DNA from: a virus
Length of the DNA: 32,685 bases
Strand: one strand, 5' to 3'
IMG/VR virus record: IMGVR_UViG_3300042868_004461
Span: 1-32,685 of that record
Below the pieces are notes generated by a model, which worked only from the letters and a program-made list of their open reading frames with translations, did not search any database and was not told the DNA's origin. Made by a program: the position numbers and the translations under genes. The stretch's first letter is position 1; each line of letters opens with the position of its first letter. Shown here in pieces: positions 7,238 through 14,118 of this stretch.

Positions 7238-8150
7238 CACCAAAGTTGTATTTCCACTCTCGTTGTTTAGTGTGATACAAGACTGCTCCGATAGAACTAG
7301 ATGGATCTCCTGGATTAGGTAAACTCCACCTGTACTTAAATGCAGGTTCCACAAATCGTTTATTAGCATCTGAATTCATAGCACAACCGCCCATGTAGAC
7401 TAGACAATCGGTATTGACTAATTTCTTAGCTTCTAGCATAACCATACGAATTTGATCTTCAAACACTCTTTGAACTGCGGCAGCAATATCGTACCTGTCT
7501 TGTTCGTTGCTAATGTCATACGGCCAATCGAGGACGCCCTTGTGCATGTTCTTACCAGAGATTAATAGTCCGCTCATGTATTTGTGAACATCATGTTTAT
7601 AACGATGTGGGTCGCCCTTCTCAGCCATTTGTTGCAATAGATATTCGTCTTGTATTGGAGTCATTCCTAACAAGTCAGTAAATGCGCTATAGAATAGCCC
7701 TAGACTATTAGGATAACTTCTGCTCCACACTTTTTTCATTTCGCCGTGTAGGCCTTGCCAAATACTTGCACATTCAAATTCACCTATGGCGTCGAGTACC
7801 ACAATAGCACAATGATTAAAAGGACTGGTATAGTAGCCTGCGGCTGCGTGGCTACCATGATGCGGTGTATAAGTGATCGGAGCATAATGTTGCGCTTTCA
7901 TATATCTACGTGGAAGTACCTTCATATCTAAGACACGATGCCACTGTCCTGCGTATGCCTGTCTTGCTTTCTTTATCCAGGGTCGTTCGTACCAAAAGAT
8001 ACGATCTGGTGCTCCAAGATGCAGGGCATCGGTAATTATTTTGCTGTCTAATTCATCCGAAGAACCCACTTGATTGGACCACAGACTGCCGTCCTTGAAT
8101 ACAGCAAGACTACTTCCATGATTAAGGGCATTTACCCCCCACATGATCAT
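7209..8150 (-). CDS. Carbamoyltransferase, Kae1-like domain only (NodU/TobZ family)
   Basis: The 313-residue product matches the N-terminal Kae1-like domain of NodU/TobZ/CmcH O-carbamoyltransferases. It has the metal-binding HxxxH at H97-H101 (PHHGSHAAAGYY), the strand VVLDAIGE with D120, the conserved SLGLFYSAFTDLLGM segment, a DIAAAVQRVFE helix, MGGCAMN, and the terminal NPGDPSSSIGAVLY. Family members of about 570 residues have a second, C-terminal domain that is absent here: the protein stops about 25 residues after the Kae1 domain. Full enzymes use carbamoyl phosphate and ATP to carbamoylate a hydroxyl of a sugar or antibiotic. It may act on a glycan or nucleotide, and the acceptor is unknown. 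It is co-transcribed with primase; its ATG overlaps the TGA of the 38-residue gene. Confidence 0.85.
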   Translation of the reverse strand: MIMWGVNALNHGSSLAVFKDGSLWSNQVGSSDELDSKIITDALHLGAPDRIFWYERPWIKKARQAYAGQWHRVLDMKVLPRRYMKAQHYAPITYTPHHGSHAAAGYYTSPFNHCAIVVLDAIGEFECASIWQGLHGEMKKVWSRSYPNSLGLFYSAFTDLLGMTPIQDEYLLQQMAEKGDPHRYKHDVHKYMSGLLISGKNMHKGVLDWPYDISNEQDRYDIAAAVQRVFEDQIRMVMLEAKKLVNTDCLVYMGGCAMNSDANKRFVEPAFKYRWSLPNPGDPSSSIGAVLYHTKQREWKYNFGVAKHLAISV

Positions 8151-8263
8151 TTGTAGATAAATGGATCACGTTTACGCAATTCTTCTAAACGTTTTTTCCA
8201 TGCCTTGCGTTCTTGATACTTGTGCCACGGATATAAAATAAAATCTAATATTTTTTTAATCAT
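8147..8263 (-). CDS. 38-residue basic protein between primase and carbamoyltransferase
   Basis: An open frame from the ATG at 8263 to the TGA at 8147 encodes MIKKILDFILYPWHKYQERK and a further 18 residues ending in RKRDPFIYK. The start overlaps the primase stop (ATGATTAA) and the stop overlaps the next ATG, the same packing as its neighbours, which argues that it is a real gene. It has an amphipathic or hydrophobic N-terminal stretch (ILDFILYPW) followed by a strongly basic helix rich in Lys, Arg and Glu. It could bind membrane or nucleic acid. The sequence looks like a small protein I associate with T4-like marine phages, but I know of no function. Confidence 0.75.
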   Translation of the reverse strand: MIKKILDFILYPWHKYQERKAWKKRLEELRKRDPFIYK

Positions 8264-9278
8264 TTTGATTCTCCAATACTGCTATCTTGTTTAGCATCTT
8301 TCTTTTTTCAATTTCAATCTTTGCAGGATTTGATGTTGCTGTTTTTATAGCATCAACAACAACAAATAGTTTGCCATATTTTTTCACAGCGTCTGCACAA
8401 TCTTTCACAGAGTCATCCCAAGTTGGAAATGCTATCGACCAGCCTAGTTCTTTAGCTTGATCTATCAGCATTGTGCCTGCTTTGTCTTGATCTGGAATCA
8501 CAATCACTTCTTTGCCTATACTGTTAATTATCCGAGCCTGTTGGTCGGAGATTTCATTAGTGAGCAAGGCCACTCCGCCGACGCTGATAGCGTCAAATGG
8601 GCCTTCTACCACAAACAGATATCTATGTGCCTCACATTGTTCGTCAACGTTGAACACAAAGAATGGATGTTGATCGGACAAATACTTGGGTTTTCCTTCT
8701 GTGACTTTACGTGCTGTGTTGCCTACAATTTTTCCAAGATATTTGAAAGCAATTATCACACGATCTGCATAGCCTGCTTCTGGACTCCAATAGAAGTGAT
8801 TGCTTAATGGATCGTAGCCTCTACCTACCACATATTCTACCACCTTGACCAACTGTTGTTCTTGAACATCAGTCAATTGAGAATCTAACCATTCAATCAA
8901 GGGTAATGCACCTTCGGGCAAGGGCTTTTCTGTAAATGTGGGTTTTTCTACAAATGCTTCTGGTTGATATTCTGCCGACTCAGTTTTCATCGCTTCAAAT
9001 ATCAACTGTTTGATGTCTTCGTCATTAGCCCCTAGCCATTGGCAAAGACTTTTGAATTTAGCAGTGATCGTCGAGCCGGGTTTCCAACCTGTGGAATACT
9101 TGCAGTTGAAACAGTTATAGACTATACTGTCTGTAATAATGATGCCACCACGCTTTCTAGTATCGTGGGCATGACCTCTATGTTGACAGCAGGGAGCGTT
9201 GAAACTGATCCAGCCGCTAGGACTGGATTTTAATTTCGAAGGAAGAAGAGTTCTAAACTTATCAAGAACAAGAGTCAT
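8256..9278 (-). CDS. 61: DNA primase, T4 gp61-like
   Basis: The product is 340 residues, the size of T4 gp61. An N-terminal zinc-binding module uses C30/C31, H33-H38 and C56-x2-C59 (YNCFNCK). The TOPRIM part of the primase core has VVEGPFDAIS (E225, G226, D229) and the second acidic motif PDQDKAG (262-268), both needed for metal-dependent RNA primer synthesis. Together with gp41 it forms the primosome. The gene is the first of an operon with the 38-residue protein and the carbamoyltransferase, and a strong promoter stands right in front of it. There is no ribosome binding site, and the ATG coincides with the predicted transcription start. Confidence 0.92.
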   Translation of the reverse strand: MTLVLDKFRTLLPSKLKSSPSGWISFNAPCCQHRGHAHDTRKRGGIIITDSIVYNCFNCKYSTGWKPGSTITAKFKSLCQWLGANDEDIKQLIFEAMKTESAEYQPEAFVEKPTFTEKPLPEGALPLIEWLDSQLTDVQEQQLVKVVEYVVGRGYDPLSNHFYWSPEAGYADRVIIAFKYLGKIVGNTARKVTEGKPKYLSDQHPFFVFNVDEQCEAHRYLFVVEGPFDAISVGGVALLTNEISDQQARIINSIGKEVIVIPDQDKAGTMLIDQAKELGWSIAFPTWDDSVKDCADAVKKYGKLFVVVDAIKTATSNPAKIEIEKRKMLNKIAVLENQND

Positions 9279-9284
9279 GTATAC

Positions 9285-9313
9285 AGTATACTATCTATAT
9301 AGTACGCTGTCAA
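9285..9313 (-). promoter_or_regulatory. Sigma70-type promoter of the primase operon, predicted leaderless start
   Basis: On the reverse strand TTGACA (9308-9313), 17 bases, then TATACT (9285-9290). Only six bases (GTATAC) separate the -10 from the ATG at 9278, so the expected transcription start falls on the start codon. Confidence 0.75.
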
Positions 9314-10103
9314 CAGTTCCTGTATTCAATAGTGCCGGAATATATTTGACTCTAAACCAATTAAATTTACCAGTGATATTTTGGTAAAGAATAGGATCTT
9401 GTGATGCTGGTATAGTTTGCAAATCTACCCAACGCTCTGGATTACCGCCAGCACTTTGACTGCCCTGGATGATGATATCACCGCTGTAATTGGTCATGTT
9501 AAATTGAAATGTGTGCAGACTCTGTGGAGTACCGTACTGGGGTTGTGCATCAATAATACCACTGATATAGTATAATGCTGTGCCAGGGTCGTAAGGTTGA
9601 TAATTTTTAAATTCTTTTATTACTAGACTATCAACTGGTTCTCCGAATACATTCCCAGTAATTTCTAAAGGACTAAATGCACCATACTGACTGTCTATAT
9701 AGAGAGGTGTTTTTGCGCTAACGGTATACGTGTCACCGTTCAACACCCGAGTTTCGGTGACAACAGAGTATTGATAAAAGCCAGGTTCTATCCCTGCTAA
9801 CTCGGTATTGGATAAAATAACATATGCCTTTCCTTCCAACACATTCTGAATTACACAATCCTTTTGCAGTATGAGTTCTTTAGATTCTCTATTAACTAGG
9901 TTAAACACTAGATATGAACCTGTTACGGCTTGGGCCTTCTGGTCAGAATTCCGTACCTGCAGATCTATTCTGTTATCGACGCCTCGATGGATTTTTAAGT
10001 TACGATTGTACACTCTACGATACCTCTCTGGTTGCCAGGCGGCCAACGTATTTGTAAATACATCTATCTTATTTGGATATAAATAAACTGAAATGAGTTG
10101 CAT
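9291..10103 (-). CDS. Beta-rich protein, possible virion or adsorption component
   Basis: The product is 270 residues and not firmly recognised. It is almost all beta strand with few charged helices. Residues 45-120 look like an Ig-like or baseplate-upper-protein-like domain (ITGSYLVF-type strands, GFYQYSVV, TPLYIDSQYG). The C-terminal 90 residues (TFQFNMTNYSGDIIIQGSQS, then WVDLQTIPASQ and FNWFRVKYIP) resemble a discoidin-like beta sandwich. Such two-domain beta proteins are often tail or adsorption parts. A GATAAATA late-type element lies 20 bases upstream, which would fit a structural gene. It interrupts the two early replication operons. The function is inference. Confidence 0.6.
   Translation of the reverse strand: MQLISVYLYPNKIDVFTNTLAAWQPERYRRVYNRNLKIHRGVDNRIDLQVRNSDQKAQAVTGSYLVFNLVNRESKELILQKDCVIQNVLEGKAYVILSNTELAGIEPGFYQYSVVTETRVLNGDTYTVSAKTPLYIDSQYGAFSPLEITGNVFGEPVDSLVIKEFKNYQPYDPGTALYYISGIIDAQPQYGTPQSLHTFQFNMTNYSGDIIIQGSQSAGGNPERWVDLQTIPASQDPILYQNITGKFNWFRVKYIPALLNTGTVDSVLYR
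10078..10085 (+). promoter_or_regulatory. Perfect T4 late promoter octamer TATAAATA
   Basis: TATAAATA on the + strand is the exact T4 late consensus and lies 47 bases before the ATG at 10133. It sits inside the 5' end of the opposing gene, so a chance match from its codons is possible. Confidence 0.45.
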
Positions 10104-10123
10104 ACACTAGCGGACCTTTACAC

Positions 10124-10131
10124 TATTTATC
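10124..10131 (-). promoter_or_regulatory. T4-late-like element GATAAATA for the beta-rich protein
   Basis: Read on the reverse strand, GATAAATA ends 20 bases before the ATG at 10103. It has the same core as the elements at 970, 18083, 25277 and 27453. Confidence 0.55.
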
Positions 10132-10132
10132 T

Positions 10133-10504
10133 ATGAGAATCACACATAACCTACAAGAAAACTTTCCTTTTATCAGTGTTGTAACCCACGTTGATCAGGA
10201 ATATGTGGGCATCATAATTAATCAAGATTCCGCTATCACTAGCATGTATGACTATGCACATATCAAAACTGAAGCAGAAAAAGCAAAATTCTTAGAACTA
10301 GGCGAAGTTTGGTGGTGGGAATCAAATAGGCAGATTCCCATTAATATATTTTTACTTAAAGAAATTTATGCTTTCCGATACACTATCAAAAACTTTTCAA
10401 CTAAAGATGTCAAGGTCATATTTGGTCCCTGTACCAGCCTCAACGACATTATTGTAAAACGTATCAAACGCAAATCAATCACATTGGTTCGCCGTGCTAC
10501 TTAA
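10133..10504 (+). CDS. Conserved-type phage protein, unknown function
   Basis: The product is 123 residues with no catalytic motif that I can identify. The N-terminal part alternates strands (NFPFISVVTHVDQEYVGIII) and is followed by a tryptophan-rich motif, GEVWWWESNRQIPINIFLL, and a basic C terminus (VKRIKRKSITLVRRAT). The character of the WWWESNRQIP motif suggests a conserved fold, and I believe similar proteins occur in T4-like marine phages without a function. It is a lone + strand gene: divergent from the beta-rich gene and ending with an eight-base overlap with the converging methyltransferase-like gene. Confidence 0.65.
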   Translation: MRITHNLQENFPFISVVTHVDQEYVGIIINQDSAITSMYDYAHIKTEAEKAKFLELGEVWWWESNRQIPINIFLLKEIYAFRYTIKNFSTKDVKVIFGPCTSLNDIIVKRIKRKSITLVRRAT

Positions 10505-11057
10505 TGCCAATAATCATTACTCGATTAAAGGCTTTGTCTTCAAATTCAAATCTTTTAATGCCATCGTAGAGCTGTTCGCTCATGGGGTACTTTAGCATTA
10601 GGTCCTTGATACTGGACATAGAATTAACATGATCCTCATCTAGCATATCGCTGGCCTGTAGACATACCACTGTGCCCGCTGGGATATTTGCGTACCATTG
10701 GCTCGAAGTCATGTGCTCAACACTGGAATTTATAATCACATCTGGTCTTGGTTTATATTCCAACAGATTGATGTCAACGGTATGTGCCTTGAATTCCCAA
10801 GCTCGATAGACCCATAGATTGTTGATGGCCTCTGCTATAGGTTCACATGCGGGATCTTGGTCAAAGCTACGGACTTCCAGCACAGGTATTTTATTTCTAG
10901 TACGGATTAAAAAATTAGCTAAGGCATACCATCCCGCTAAAATCCATATACGATAACCGTCCTCAATAGGTCTATGTTCTTCAAGTGTACGCTCTAATCG
11001 ATCCACGAGCCAAATCTTGCTCTGTATCTGAGCACTGCTAAAGGCATCAAAGTTCAT
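10497..11057 (-). CDS. Class I methyltransferase-like protein
   Basis: The product is 186 residues. RIWILAGWYALANFLIR (about 35-51) stands where the first strand and glycine loop of SAM-binding Rossmann folds occur. LEVRSFDQDP (60-69) ends in an acidic residue as in motif II, and PDVIINSSVEHM (108-119) resembles the motif IV/post-I loop. AGTVVCLQASDM follows as a further strand. The glycine loop is poor, so SAM binding is not assured. Position: last gene of the long uvsW operon, overlapping the DnaE-like gene by four bases (ATGA). The target could be nucleic acid or protein; nothing in the sequence decides. Confidence 0.6.
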   Translation of the reverse strand: MNFDAFSSAQIQSKIWLVDRLERTLEEHRPIEDGYRIWILAGWYALANFLIRTRNKIPVLEVRSFDQDPACEPIAEAINNLWVYRAWEFKAHTVDINLLEYKPRPDVIINSSVEHMTSSQWYANIPAGTVVCLQASDMLDEDHVNSMSSIKDLMLKYPMSEQLYDGIKRFEFEDKAFNRVMIIGIK

Positions 11058-11632
11058 TGATATCCATAACTGATCTGTTCACAGATTAAATTCATCTGTA
11101 CCACAATGGCCACAGCATAGGCAGTGGCATGACTTTTCTTAAAATAGTATTCATCGTTACTCGGTTTCGTCCAAACTTCTGTCATAATCGTAGTCCAGTC
11201 TTTCCCAATCAGATAACGTTTGGCTGGGCGGATCATAGCAAGGACGGCAGATAATTGTTCCACGGAAGTCGGTAGGGTCTTCCGGATTATATCTCCATGC
11301 CCGTTCAAATGAAATAACAGATTTACAAATTCGTCTTGTTGTAGTAGATCCCATAGTGGCTCCTGATTCATTAGATAAATTAGATGTTCTTCATCACGAA
11401 CACCTTTATAAATTCCAACATTGAGAAAATCTATTTTAAAATACTTTTCTTCTTCTGCCTGTTCATAGGGAAGTTGACATAGACCACTAACTGCATCTAC
11501 AGGAACAGCGTGTAGATATACACCTGTGTTATGCTTGACCAATCGTTGATTGTCTAGTCTACTGGCAGGGATGTGTTCAAACAATTTTAATGCTTGATCG
11601 CGGTCTACAAAGTCTATGTCAATATCCGGCAT
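11054..11632 (-). CDS. Miniature DnaE-like (DNA polymerase III alpha palm) protein
   Basis: The 192-residue product aligns by eye with separated pieces of the C-family polymerase palm. PDIDIDFVDRDQAL (2-15) matches the DnaE motif PDxDxDF with its two catalytic aspartates. HNTGVYLHAVPVD (34-46) matches the DnaE HAGGVVIAP region. KIDFLNV (66-72) matches KFDFLGL, which carries the third catalytic aspartate. FKKSHATAYAVAIV (164-177) matches the FNKSHAxAYA motif. Everything between these motifs is much shorter than in DnaE (over 1,100 residues), and PHP, fingers and OB domains are absent. All three aspartates are kept, so nucleotide chemistry is possible, but a structural or regulatory role is equally open. 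It overlaps both neighbours by 1-4 bases. Confidence 0.7.
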   Translation of the reverse strand: MPDIDIDFVDRDQALKLFEHIPASRLDNQRLVKHNTGVYLHAVPVDAVSGLCQLPYEQAEEEKYFKIDFLNVGIYKGVRDEEHLIYLMNQEPLWDLLQQDEFVNLLFHLNGHGDIIRKTLPTSVEQLSAVLAMIRPAKRYLIGKDWTTIMTEVWTKPSNDEYYFKKSHATAYAVAIVVQMNLICEQISYGYQ

Positions 11633-11880
11633 TAGTTCAATCTCGTGGTTTCAAACAATAGCAAAGGCAATGTATCTGCTAGAAACTGTGCATACTCTTC
11701 AGAATCTTCGCGATCATTGAACCCCGTAAATTTTACAAATACATCGTCGGAATCTTCCGCAATCACTATCTCAATGTCTATATCGTCTCTGGATATGTGT
11801 TCTTCGTTGTGTGCTAACTCTACTTCTTCGTCTTCTACAGGTGGTGCGCTTGCTTCTTCTTTTCTTTTCTTATAAATCAT
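11632..11880 (-). CDS. Small acidic protein
   Basis: The product is 82 residues and is not recognised. A short basic start (MIYKKRKEE) is followed by a very acidic stretch (VEDEEVELAHNEEHISRDD), then a predicted strand-rich part (IDIEIVIAEDSDDVFVKFTGF) and a C-terminal helix ending in LPLLLFETTRLN. Acidic phage proteins of this kind can mimic DNA or act as adaptors, but nothing specific is shown. It starts within the last four bases of the zinc-finger gene and ends with a TAATG overlap into the DnaE-like gene, so it is tightly coupled in the uvsW operon. Confidence 0.6.
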   Translation of the reverse strand: MIYKKRKEEASAPPVEDEEVELAHNEEHISRDDIDIEIVIAEDSDDVFVKFTGFNDREDSEEYAQFLADTLPLLLFETTRLN

Positions 11881-12596
11881 AATATTTTCGCCTCCTTGAT
11901 GACGTCTTTAACTAACTCTACATCTGCGGGTAAAGATTTAAAACGTCTGGACCAATAGTTAGGATCAATAATTGGACCAACTATATCTAGTTGCTCATCA
12001 TTCATACGCTTTAACATTTCCTTCCCCGACTTGCTATTTAACACTATCCACGGACTAATCAATCCTTCCTTGATATCGTGCGTAGCGCGGTTGAGATTAA
12101 CGTATTGAAAGTAGTGTTCCCAGGGGGCTGAGTTAGCATCACCCCATTCCATCATAGTTTTGATGGTTCTCTGTATTGCACCGTCTGCTGGTTCTATTTT
12201 TATCAGCTCACTGATATAGGTATCATAGAGTTCATCTCTGCACCAATGATCTAGTTTTACTCCACTCTTGACCACAAAGTCAATAAATCTCTCTGGATAG
12301 ATAGGAGCAGTGTTTACAAGAAAACTACCAAACTTTACCATGGCATTGTAGAATGAACTACCTGCAAAATCATCAAAGGTCTTGGGACTAGAACCTCGTT
12401 GTGCCAGTTCATAAAATCGTTGGAATGTTAACAGGCCTGCCTGAACATGTCTTTCATTCTTGCTCATGTGTCTACGTTTCTGTTCACAGACATGCACAGC
12501 CAAAGTTTTTTCTTTGACAAATTCTTTGCCGCAGTATTCGCACTTATAATTTAATGTCTGCAATTTGCTTCTTATCCCAACCAAGGTCCTTAGCAT
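11877..12596 (-). CDS. C2HC zinc-finger protein
   Basis: The product is 239 residues from the ATG at 12596. Near the N terminus YKCEYCGKEFVKEKTLAVHV continues with a Cys and a basic tail, giving C-x2-C-x12-H-x-C, a C2H2/C2HC-type finger that usually binds DNA or RNA. The remaining 190 residues are mainly helical (FQRFYELAQRG, SFYNAMVKFGSFLV, RFIDFVVKSGVKLDHW) and are not recognised, although similar zinc-finger proteins recur in T4-like phages. The start is uncertain: the ATG overlaps the upstream gene by 53 bases, and an in-frame TTG about 30 bases downstream would begin just before the finger. Position in the uvsW operon suggests a DNA-transaction role. Confidence 0.75.
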   Translation of the reverse strand: MLRTLVGIRSKLQTLNYKCEYCGKEFVKEKTLAVHVCEQKRRHMSKNERHVQAGLLTFQRFYELAQRGSSPKTFDDFAGSSFYNAMVKFGSFLVNTAPIYPERFIDFVVKSGVKLDHWCRDELYDTYISELIKIEPADGAIQRTIKTMMEWGDANSAPWEHYFQYVNLNRATHDIKEGLISPWIVLNSKSGKEMLKRMNDEQLDIVGPIIDPNYWSRRFKSLPADVELVKDVIKEAKIL

Positions 12597-13020
12597 ATTC
12601 TTTTATTTCTTTGTCTGTAGTTATTGCTGCTAGAGTTTCAACATCTGTCATTTTCATGTTCGGAAACAGCTCTGCTAGAAAATCTACTTTTTTATTTTTT
12701 TGTTTTTTAAGAGGAATCCATTCATGAAAATAGGTTTGACCTGTGCCTCTACTACAGGCACACAACGACTGCCAAACCAGTTTGGGATGTTTTTGAATAT
12801 TATTCCAATTTTTATTGTAGTATTCATTTACGGTCAAAACAAAATGCTCTTGAAGCGCCCGATCACTGCTTTTAACACTGCTGATATATCTATTAAGATT
12901 CCAGAAATCTCCTTTGATCTCTTTCCTTCCATCATCAGTAGCGGCATCCCATAAGTCTTTCATTCCAAGATCAACTGCTGGAATTATTTCTTTAAAAAGG
13001 TCTATGTGTTTATTTGCCAT
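12544..13020 (-). CDS. Helical protein, possibly clamp-loader small subunit (gp62-like)
   Basis: The product is 158 residues. LFKEIIPAVDLGMKDLW is followed by FWNLNRYISSVKSSDRALQE and NEYYNKNW, a layout like gp62 proteins of T4-like phages, where a conserved VNRxLS segment is followed by a helix containing an asparagine-aromatic motif. The C-terminal part has a Lys-rich linker (PLKKQKNKKVDFLAELFP) and a short helical end. gp62 would be the small clamp-loader subunit that works with gp44. No gp44 or gp45 gene is in this window, so context does not confirm the call, and the identification is tentative. Confidence 0.45.
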   Translation of the reverse strand: MANKHIDLFKEIIPAVDLGMKDLWDAATDDGRKEIKGDFWNLNRYISSVKSSDRALQEHFVLTVNEYYNKNWNNIQKHPKLVWQSLCACSRGTGQTYFHEWIPLKKQKNKKVDFLAELFPNMKMTDVETLAAITTDKEIKEYAKDLGWDKKQIADIKL

Positions 13021-13267
13021 TGTCTTTGCTCAGATGATATAATATTTTAACACGTTCTAGGGCTTTTTGTAAAGTGATATTTGTTTGAGATTCTTTAATT
13101 ATGCCTTTCCATACGGTTTCTAATTCATATTCTAGAATGACAGAGTTAGTAAATGAATCATGATTATATCCAATAATTTTTCTTTCGTCTGTGCCTAACT
13201 CTGTGGCATAGACAACTCCATCTTCATACTCGTAATTGTAAGTTGCGCCAGGAGTAAGAGAGCCCAT
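13010..13267 (-). CDS. Small conserved-type protein, unknown function
   Basis: The product is 85 residues and is not assigned. The first part is strand-rich with repeated Tyr and Glu (GATYNYEYEDGVVYATELG) and then a segment DERKIIGYNHD. The second half is helical (ETVWKGIIKESQTNITLQKALERVKILYHL). This looks like a compact alpha-beta domain. It begins with a one-base TAATG overlap with the cupin gene and its end overlaps the next ATG by 11 bases, so it belongs to the uvsW operon. I see no catalytic motif. Confidence 0.6.
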   Translation of the reverse strand: MGSLTPGATYNYEYEDGVVYATELGTDERKIIGYNHDSFTNSVILEYELETVWKGIIKESQTNITLQKALERVKILYHLSKDNGK

Positions 13268-13611
13268 TATTTTGCATATCCTACAGTTTCACGCTCAATA
13301 TCATCGTGATCAAATTCTGCCCAATAGAGCTCAAAAGCAACGCAATCAGTGACTGCTTCAAATTGATGATATTCGCCCGGTGCAACTTTTGTGTATTGCC
13401 CTGCTACTAACACTGTCTCATCAACTAGATCGTAATTGTTTTTCCACACACGAATAATCATAGTTCCTTTTTCAACAAAGAAGCCATTCCATTTATATCT
13501 GTGTTTGTGTTTAGAACATGTGCCGCCTTTTTTAGCTTCAATACGATGAAACTCTAGTACACCGTTTGCTTCTAGGAGTTCGGTCTGCCCCCATACTTTT
13601 CCTGCTTTCAT
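13267..13611 (-). CDS. Single-domain cupin protein
   Basis: The 114-residue protein has the two cupin motifs in order. Motif 1 is around 29-47 (GGTCSKHKHRYKWNGFFVEKG), with H35 and H37 as metal ligands and a Trp/Phe-rich strand where the Glu is expected. Motif 2 is around 78-90 (APGEYHQFEAVTD), with the final histidine. Cupins of this size bind a metal and often act on sugars or as sugar-phosphate isomerases; several T4-like marine phages carry one. The substrate is not shown. It is separated from the upstream gene by no spacer and shares one base with the downstream start. Confidence 0.75.
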   Translation of the reverse strand: MKAGKVWGQTELLEANGVLEFHRIEAKKGGTCSKHKHRYKWNGFFVEKGTMIIRVWKNNYDLVDETVLVAGQYTKVAPGEYHQFEAVTDCVAFELYWAEFDHDDIERETVGYAK

Positions 13612-14118
13612 TTAAATTACCTTATCTAATTGTAAAATTTCGCTCTGTCTACTGATTTCTTTAACAAAATATGCACATGGCGGACTAGGACCATCATGCA
13701 ATGGCACAGTGAGTAATTGTCCGTTTTTCATTTTAGGAAAGTACCATCTCACGTCTTGATAGATATTTACTATTTCAATGGGCATGTACTCACATTTAAA
13801 TCCATTTATAGGATTAAAAATAAATGCATCAAACCCACGTTCATTTAGGCTGGTCAAGGGCAAAACTTCAGGATCAAGTCCACAATCTCGATCTCCAACA
13901 ATCATGCACCAGTCCAGTGGCATTTGTACTTCATAGCCTCCCACACTTAATAATATAGCAGGTGAGTTAAATGATTCCAAAAATATCAACGGCATAAAAA
14001 AGAAATCTGGTTCGTTAGGATTGGAATTATCTAATACTGAAAATCTAGTGTCTTCGTCTACCTCATCTGGCAATTCGTTTAGATCAAAAGATCTATTGTT
14101 CAATGTTAATATTTTCAT
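13612..14118 (-). CDS. Conserved-type phage protein downstream of uvsW
   Basis: The product is 168 residues and its function is not known. It is beta-rich with repeated Pro and aromatic residues: FFFMPLIFLESFNSPAILL, GGYEVQMPLDWCMIVGD, EVLPLTSLNERGFDAFIFNP, and a C-terminal segment WYFPKMKNGQLLTVPLHDG ending in a helix. The even spread of hydrophobic strands suggests a folded regulatory or structural domain. I believe similar proteins sit near replication genes in T4-like phages, always without an assigned role. The ATG overlaps the uvsW stop by four bases (ATGA). Confidence 0.65.
   Translation of the reverse strand: MKILTLNNRSFDLNELPDEVDEDTRFSVLDNSNPNEPDFFFMPLIFLESFNSPAILLSVGGYEVQMPLDWCMIVGDRDCGLDPEVLPLTSLNERGFDAFIFNPINGFKCEYMPIEIVNIYQDVRWYFPKMKNGQLLTVPLHDGPSPPCAYFVKEISRQSEILQLDKVI

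Noticed and set aside
8457-8807. Open frame of 116 codons on the + strand inside the primase gene
   Set aside because: It lies wholly antisense to the TOPRIM region of primase, has no ribosome binding site, and its product has a Cys/His-rich composition with no family pattern.
10121-10133. A sigma70 promoter (TTGCAT-17-CACTAT) directly before the gene at 10133
   Set aside because: The -10 matches only three of six consensus bases; the TATAAATA at 10078 is a better candidate.
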